DNA from: an uncultured Parabacteroides sp.
Lineage (GTDB): Bacteria; Bacteroidota; Bacteroidia; Bacteroidales; Tannerellaceae
Assembly: GCA_949296075.1 (NCBI GenBank)
Contig: CASFNG010000004.1
Span: 186,001-250,000 of the forward strand
Direction of reading: 5' to 3'
DNA: 64,000 nt
Shown piece by piece: positions 61,920 to 64,000 of the stretch. Made by a program: the position numbers and the translations under genes. Below the pieces are notes generated by a model. That model was not told the origin of the DNA. It searched no databases and saw only the letters and a program-made list of their open reading frames with translations. Numbering within the stretch: the stretch's first letter is position 1; each line of letters begins with the position of its first letter.

Positions 61920-63338
61920 ATGAAAAGTGGTATCCTGAAAGGCCTGGCCGGCGCGTTGGCGCTGGTAGGCGGAGCGAGTTGCGGGCAGTCGCCGGAACAG
62001 CCCCTGAATGTGGTCTATATCTTGGCGGACGACTTGGGATATGGGGACATCGGTTGCTATGGGCAGCGGATTATCCAGACTCCGCATATCGACCAGATGG
62101 CAAGGGAGGGGATGCTGTTCACGCAGCATTACGCCGGATGCACGGTCAGCGCGCCCTCCCGATGCTCCTTGATGACCGGCTTGCACACGGGGCATTCGCA
62201 GATCCGGGGGAACCGGGAGGTGCGTCCCGAGGGGCAGGCTCCCATGAGGGAGGACACTTATACGATCGCCCGGCTGATGAAGTCGGCGGGCTACGCGACA
62301 GGGCTTTTCGGCAAGTGGGGGTTAGGCAACCCCGGCTCCGTGTCGGTGCCCAATAAGATGGGATTCGACGAGTTCTACGGGTATAACTGCCAGCGCCAGG
62401 CGCACTCGTACTATCCGGATCACCTGTGGCACAACGAGGAGCGGGTCTTTTTCCCCGAGAACCTGAACAACGCCGGGAAGACCTACTCGCAAGACCTGAT
62501 CCACCGGGAGGCGTTGCGCTTTATCTGCGACCATAAGGATAAGCCTTTCTTCGCCATGCTGACCTATACCCTGCCCCATGCGGAGCTGAACCTGCCTCAC
62601 GACTCGATCTACCGGCTGTATGAGGGGCGTTTCAAGGAGACACCTTACGTAGGGAAGTTCGATACGATCCACGGCGGCTATAACACCTCGCGCGAGCCTT
62701 TGGCATCGTTCGCCGCGATGGTCACCCGCCTCGACCATTACGTAGGCGAGGTGCTCGACGAGCTGGAGGCGTTAGGCATAGAGAAACATACGATCGTGAT
62801 CTTCACCAGTGATAATGGCCCGCATCATGAAGGCGGGGCAGATCCCGATTTCTTCAAGAGCTACGGGCCTTTCCGGGGCATGAAGCGGAATCTTTATGAG
62901 GGAGGCATACGGGTGCCTATGATCGCTTGGTGCCCGGGCACGGTGAAGAAGGGCGAGCGGACGGATCACGTCAGCGCCTTCTGGGACGTGATGCCTACCT
63001 TGGCGGAGCTGACGGGTACGGCCATCCCGGTGGAGATGGACGGGCTCTCGTTCCTGCCTACCTTGCTCTCGAAGAAGGGGCAGCGGGAGCATGATTACCT
63101 CTATTGGGAGTTTCACGAGCAGAAAGGGAGGGAAGCCTTGCGTGTAGGCGACTGGAAACTGATCCGCCAGCCGATCGTGGGAGACACGAGGCTGGAGCTG
63201 TACGACCTGAGCCAAGATCCACACGAGGATAACGACCTCTCCGAGGAGTTGCCCGATAAGGTACGTGAGCTGGCGGCCCGGATGGATAGCGCCCGGGTGG
63301 AGTCGCCCGACTTTAATTTCGGCAGGAAGAAGAGATAG
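61920..63338 (+). CDS. Ser-type sulfatase lipoprotein
   Basis: A 472-residue sulfatase of the alkaline-phosphatase superfamily (S1 type) that removes sulfate from glycans. ATG at 61920 is chosen over GTG at 61911. The signal GALALVGGASC is a lipobox. Metal residues appear in LADDLGYGDIGCYG and FTSDNGPHHEGG. The modification motif reads S-A-P-S-R-x4-TG, so the residue converted to formylglycine is a serine and needs an anaerobic-type maturase (anSME). KWGLGNPG holds a catalytic Lys. Host mucin or glycosaminoglycan sulfate is likely. It is a single gene at the accessory end of the window. Confidence 0.9.
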   Translation: MKSGILKGLAGALALVGGASCGQSPEQPLNVVYILADDLGYGDIGCYGQRIIQTPHIDQMAREGMLFTQHYAGCTVSAPSRCSLMTGLHTGHSQIRGNREVRPEGQAPMREDTYTIARLMKSAGYATGLFGKWGLGNPGSVSVPNKMGFDEFYGYNCQRQAHSYYPDHLWHNEERVFFPENLNNAGKTYSQDLIHREALRFICDHKDKPFFAMLTYTLPHAELNLPHDSIYRLYEGRFKETPYVGKFDTIHGGYNTSREPLASFAAMVTRLDHYVGEVLDELEALGIEKHTIVIFTSDNGPHHEGGADPDFFKSYGPFRGMKRNLYEGGIRVPMIAWCPGTVKKGERTDHVSAFWDVMPTLAELTGTAIPVEMDGLSFLPTLLSKKGQREHDYLYWEFHEQKGREALRVGDWKLIRQPIVGDTRLELYDLSQDPHEDNDLSEELPDKVRELAARMDSARVESPDFNFGRKKR

Positions 63339-63370
63339 ACGTGGATCATACGATTTGTTAGCGAAAAATA

Positions 63371-63405
63371 AAAAAGGCATTCTCCCGGCGAGAAGGCCTT
63401 TTTTC
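63371..63405 (+). terminator. intrinsic terminator of the sulfatase gene
   Basis: AAGGCATTCTC pairs with GAGAAGGCCTT (one mismatch), then TTTT follows. Confidence 0.8.
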
Positions 63406-63406
63406 G

Positions 63407-63414
63407 TATCTTTG
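63407..63414 (+). promoter_or_regulatory. promoter -7 element of the DUF4369 gene
   Basis: TATCTTTG is an exact match directly after the sulfatase terminator, 26 bases before the ATG at 63441. Confidence 0.65.
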
Positions 63415-63440
63415 TATGTTAACAATCAAATTATACCCAA

Positions 63441-64000
63441 ATGAAAGGCATGGTCAGAAACTATCTTGTGGCAGTTGCCGCCGCTATTCTTCTCTGGGGG
63501 TGTAACCAGCAATTCAGGACTGCCGTTAAATATACAATTACCGGCAGCGACTCTTCATTTGTAAACGGACAGTACATGTATATATTCACCAATGATGCAG
63601 GCAAGGCCGAATGGCCTGATTCCGCACTCATATCCAACCATTCGTTTGTAATGGAGGGAGAACTGCCGTTTTCGACAACTGCTTACCTCTATATGGCCTC
63701 TGACAGGAAAACAGGAAATGCGGTACAGTTGACCTCCTCTTTCATCATTGAAAACGGTACCATCAGGGCTGAAAACAAAGGAGATTACTTTCTGGAAATG
63801 ACTGGCACCCCTCAGAACGATCTGCAAAACCGTATGTTCGAAATGTTTTCATCAATTACGGCAGATACCGCGCTTACATCGCCTGAAATTGAACATGCGT
63901 ATGACAGCATAGTAAAGAGCGTAATTATGGAAAACAGAGACGCGCTTGCACTTAGTCTGCTCCAAAACTGGCTTGAGAGGCACGCTGGCAGTGAAGTGCT
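63441..64000 (+). CDS. DUF4369-type lipoprotein, N-terminal part
   Basis: An open frame of 186 codons that runs off the window end. It starts MKGMVRNYLVAVAAAILLWG with lipid-modified Cys21. The stretch VKYTITGSDSSFVNGQYMYI followed by DSALISNHSFVMEGEL resembles a DUF4369 domain. DUF4369 usually precedes a thioredoxin (TlpA/AhpC-TSA) domain in Bacteroidota envelope proteins; that part would lie beyond the window. Codon use differs from neighbours, with frequent ATA, AGA and AGG, and the DNA is more AT-rich, suggesting recent acquisition. Confidence 0.65.
   Translation, partial: MKGMVRNYLVAVAAAILLWGCNQQFRTAVKYTITGSDSSFVNGQYMYIFTNDAGKAEWPDSALISNHSFVMEGELPFSTTAYLYMASDRKTGNAVQLTSSFIIENGTIRAENKGDYFLEMTGTPQNDLQNRMFEMFSSITADTALTSPEIEHAYDSIVKSVIMENRDALALSLLQNWLERHAGSEV

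Noticed and set aside
1-64000. tRNA or rRNA genes
   Set aside because: I saw no cloverleaf-like sequence or rRNA motif while reading; without a covariance search small RNAs cannot be excluded.

Overview
The window reads as chromosomal DNA of a gut Bacteroidota, most likely Parabacteroides or a close relative in the Tannerellaceae. The reasons are SusC/SusD pairs, FimB/Mfa2 and DUF6562 fimbrillin-like lipoproteins, a fused SecDF, DUF4468 and DUF4369 proteins, meso-diaminopimelate dehydrogenase, a Wzi-type capsule protein, and about twenty promoters with the Bacteroidota -7 element TAnnTTTG in place of sigma-70 boxes. Base composition is balanced to moderately GC-rich, dropping in the fimbrillin cluster near 59.8-61.8 kb and in the last gene. 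The genus call is inference, not a database match.

Layout. 1-14.6 kb: the end of a CobD-like decarboxylase, a GH29 fucosidase lipoprotein, a 56-residue membrane protein, PlsC, a Wzi-family protein, an alpha/beta hydrolase, a secreted metallophosphoesterase, a FimB/Mfa2 lipoprotein, an oxidoreductase/sugar isomerase pair, ddh, lgt, a flavodiiron protein and nagB. 14.6-34.6 kb: an S9 peptidase and SusCD pair 1, then a five-gene tripartite ABC exporter with its TolC, purT, and SusCD pair 2. The two pairs are paralogues with long identical DNA tracts in the same orientation. 35-38.4 kb: an orphan HipB/y4mF-type repressor under three evenly spaced operator-like palindromes, an MBL hydrolase, a glyoxalase-fold protein, a ROK glucokinase and a NUDIX hydrolase. 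38.4-58.2 kb, mostly housekeeping: a giant TPR protein with an outer-membrane barrel, topA, argS, HU, two rhomboids with an EEP protein, two DUF4468 proteins, secDF, mrp and trmB. 58.2-64 kb, accessory: a fimbrillin-like trio behind a long leader, a Ser-type sulfatase and a truncated DUF4369 protein.

How the parts work together. Much of the window builds or serves the cell envelope: lipid and lipoprotein synthesis (PlsC, Lgt), Sec export (SecDF), nutrient uptake (SusCD), export (ABC-TolC), surface adhesin-like lipoproteins, and periplasmic or surface hydrolases (fucosidase, sulfatase, S9 peptidase). No tRNA, rRNA, CRISPR array, insertion sequence or integrase was recognised. The best leads are the three palindromes spaced exactly 41 bp at the orphan HipB-type gene, the recombining SusCD paralogues that flank an exporter, the TPR-barrel module, and the internally shortened fimbrillin gene.
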